Positions 62,440-64,000 of a stretch of DNA of 64,000 nucleotides are shown here, in pieces. The DNA is from Duganella sacchari (GTDB lineage: Bacteria; Pseudomonadota; Gammaproteobacteria; Burkholderiales; Burkholderiaceae_D): positions 186,001 to 250,000 of the forward strand of contig NZ_FRCX01000004.1 of assembly GCF_900143065.1 (NCBI RefSeq), read 5' to 3'. A program made the translations under genes and the position numbers. Every line of letters starts with the position of its first letter. The first letter of the stretch is position 1. The notes beneath the pieces were generated by a model. It did not search any database. It saw nothing but the letters and a program-made list of their open reading frames with translations, and was not told the DNA's origin.

Positions 62440-62892
62440 TCAGGCCTTGGCCGCGCCGCGCATCAGGCGCACCGGCTTGGACTGTGGCTCTTTCGACGGC
62501 AGCATGTCTTCCAGCGTCTGCTGGTCCAGCACCGTCAGGAAGGCCTTGGTGGCGTCATTCAGCGTGTGTTTCAACTTGCAGTTGGGCGTAAGCGGGCAGG
62601 TATCGCTGGCGCGGTCGAAACACTCGGCCATGAAAAAGTCCGTCTCGGTGGACCGAACCAGCGCACCGATATTGATGTCCCTGGGTTCCTTGGCCAGCCG
62701 CAGTCCGCCATTGCGGCCGCGTACCGTCTCCACCAGGCCGGAGAGGCCAAGTTGATAAACCACCTTCATCAGGTGATTCTTTGAAATCACGTGCAGATCG
62801 GCGATGTCCTGGATGGTTACCAGTCGGTCCCGATTGGCTGCCAGATAGAGCAGCGTGCGCAATGAATAATCGGTAAATGAGGTCAGGCGCAT
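62440..62892 (-). CDS. nsrR: Rrf2-family regulator, NsrR-like
   Basis: 150 residues. MRLTSFTDYSLRTLLYLA and the winged HTH (VISKNHLMKVVYQLGLSGLVETVRGRNGGLRL) are Rrf2/NsrR style; C91, C99 and C105 are the expected Fe-S ligands. NsrR senses nitric oxide through a [4Fe-4S] cluster and represses NO-detoxification genes, none of which are nearby here. Symbol assigned by family resemblance. Confidence 0.75.
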   Translation of the reverse strand: MRLTSFTDYSLRTLLYLAANRDRLVTIQDIADLHVISKNHLMKVVYQLGLSGLVETVRGRNGGLRLAKEPRDINIGALVRSTETDFFMAECFDRASDTCPLTPNCKLKHTLNDATKAFLTVLDQQTLEDMLPSKEPQSKPVRLMRGAAKA

Positions 62893-63007
62893 TCGGTGGT
62901 TCAGGCTTTGGCGGGTTAATCTTTTATTTTACATGCTTGAGCGTGAACTTGCGTACCGAAGCATTTCCGGCTTTCCGCCAGACTGGCGCAATATCGAAGG
63001 AGGCCTT

Positions 63008-63259
63008 ATGGATAATGAAGATGCACGCCGCCGCTTCATCAGCGAATTGTGGCAGCGTTTCGAGCAATTGCAGGCGTGGGCGGTAGAGAACTGGCCGGAT
63101 CAGGAACATCCCCTGTCGAGCGCGGATTTTGTCGAGTCACGCAAGGAGATACTGGGACTGCGCAGTCCGTCGCAGGCGCCGGCCGGGCAGCCGGTGGACC
63201 GGGAGCCGGAACAGGGCGGGGCGCAGTATGTCGATCTGAATCCCGCGCCCTGGCCCTGA
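63008..63259 (+). CDS. Small hypothetical protein
   Basis: 83 residues, soluble. DNEDARRRFISELWQRFEQLQAWAVENWPD is helical, followed by a Pro/Gln/Gly-rich end. AAGGAGG lies before the ATG at 63008; an earlier start at 62933 has no site. No family recognised. Its stop touches the convergent MFS gene. Confidence 0.6.
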   Translation: MDNEDARRRFISELWQRFEQLQAWAVENWPDQEHPLSSADFVESRKEILGLRSPSQAPAGQPVDREPEQGGAQYVDLNPAPWP

Positions 63260-64000
63260 TTATTCGTGGACGACCGGCTTGCCGGTCTGCGCCAGCATCC
63301 AGGCGATAACGCTGAGGACCAGGCTGGCGAGCACGCCCCAGGCCAGGTTGAGCGCACTGTCGAACAGCAGCGGCGCCACCAGGCCGGACACCAGTGCGAA
63401 CAGCAGCATCTGGATGAAGGACTGCATCGACGCCGCCAGGCCGCTGTTATTCGGGAAGTATTCCAGTGCGATCAGCGACAGCGGCGTCATGGCCAGCGCC
63501 AGGCCGAACGAATAGATAAACAGCGGCATCACCGCCCACGGCACTTCCGCCACAAAGAAGCTGTTGTAGGCGACGTTGATGACGCCTGCGGTAATCATCA
63601 CCGCAAAGCCCAGCCACACCTGTGCCGTGCGCGAGAACCTGTGTGCGAACTTGCCGGACAGCGCGGAGCCGATCACCATGCCGCTAATCAGCGGCACGAA
63701 CATCCAGGCGAATGCCGTCTCCGGCAGGTGCAGGATATTCATGACGAAGTAAGCGGCGGAGCCGATGTACAGCGCCACGCCCGCAAAGCACATGCCGACA
63801 GCAACCGCCAGCAGCAGGAAGTGGTGATGGCACAGCACCTTCCAGTAATTTTTGGCGATCACGCCCAGGTGGAAGGGATGGCGGTCCTTGACCGCCAGGC
63901 TTTCCGGCAGCGCGCGGTACACGGCCAGCAGCATCAGGATGCCGAACGCGCTCAGGAACCAGAACACCGAGCGCCAGCCAAAGCTCACTTGCAGCCAGCC
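63260..64000 (-). CDS. MFS transporter (Bcr/CflA type), N-terminal part outside window
   Basis: The frame is open to the window end, so the N-terminal third is missing. The visible helices include GWRSVFWFLSAFGILMLLAVYRALPESL, IAKNYWKVLCHHHFLLLAVAVGMCFAGVALYIGSAAYFVMNILHLPETAFAWMF and SLIALEYFPNNSGLAASMQSFIQMLLFALVSGLVAPLLF, which are Bcr/CflA-like features. Probably a drug or metabolite efflux carrier of the inner membrane. Confidence 0.85.
   Translation of the reverse strand, partial: GWLQVSFGWRSVFWFLSAFGILMLLAVYRALPESLAVKDRHPFHLGVIAKNYWKVLCHHHFLLLAVAVGMCFAGVALYIGSAAYFVMNILHLPETAFAWMFVPLISGMVIGSALSGKFAHRFSRTAQVWLGFAVMITAGVINVAYNSFFVAEVPWAVMPLFIYSFGLALAMTPLSLIALEYFPNNSGLAASMQSFIQMLLFALVSGLVAPLLFDSALNLAWGVLASLVLSVIAWMLAQTGKPVVHE

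Noticed and set aside
1..64000. Mobile elements, CRISPR arrays and riboswitches
   Set aside because: No transposase, terminal repeats, regularly spaced repeats or conserved riboswitch motifs were seen by eye; a profile search would be needed to be sure.

Overview
This 64 kb window of GC-rich DNA looks like a chromosomal segment from a betaproteobacterium of the Burkholderiales, most likely Oxalobacteraceae (Duganella/Massilia-like). That placement is inference, from the protein styles (OFA-family transporter, phasin, CheV, Pls/PosA synthetase, malonate decarboxylase with a TRAP carrier), the codon bias and the gene density. No insertion sequences, prophage genes, CRISPR arrays or rRNA genes were seen. 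One tRNA (Gly-GCC) is present. The first gene (amidohydrolase) and the last (MFS transporter) are cut by the window edges.

Layout. 0-10.7 kb: amidohydrolase, DoxX and YoaK proteins; a LuxR-type response regulator behind a secreted metallo-beta-lactamase-fold hydrolase, divergent from a LysR regulator; a secreted TPR/Gly-rich protein; D-amino acid dehydrogenase; a DUF885 hydrolase; an FAD monooxygenase. 10.8-14.3 kb: a class A beta-lactamase heads six tightly packed genes, followed by a truncated NADAR-family remnant. 14.5-21 kb: VOC and YdeI-like proteins, then an operon read leftwards encoding a 1346-residue Pls/PosA-type nonribosomal poly(amino acid) synthetase, a phosphopantetheinyl transferase and an unknown secreted protein, joined by ATGA overlaps. 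21-31 kb: AMP nucleosidase, two unusual secreted or Cys-rich proteins, a Cys-rich four-helix copper protein, a GAF protein with a degenerate receiver, a MarR-GNAT fusion, penicillin acylase and an acyltransferase.

31-38 kb: a lipoprotein / DUF3857-transglutaminase / SH3-like operon, an antiporter-LytS-LytTR operon, and tRNA-Gly. 38-44.6 kb: CheV, a DJ-1 protein, S-formylglutathione hydrolase, a Kef-like antiporter coupled to a YbdK glutamate-cysteine ligase-like enzyme, a solute-binding protein and a gamma-glutamyl hydrolase. This stretch has a thiol/electrophile theme. 44.9-52.7 kb: KGG stress protein, LysR regulator, a 37-residue membrane peptide, a DUF4105 protein, an acyl-CoA ligase-like enzyme, a flagellar-like orphan, an OFA transporter, a phasin behind a perfect FNR/Anr box, and thioredoxin 2.

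52.7-62.4 kb: a complete biotin-independent malonate-use locus. One leftward transcription unit encodes a TRAP carrier (dctP-dctQ-dctM) and malonate decarboxylase mdcA-C-D-E-G-B-H. A divergent GntR regulator controls it through a compact shared promoter region carrying a TGTATACA operator candidate. The regulator itself appears to be made from a leaderless mRNA. The window closes with an NsrR-like Rrf2 regulator, a small unknown protein and a Bcr/CflA-type efflux carrier.
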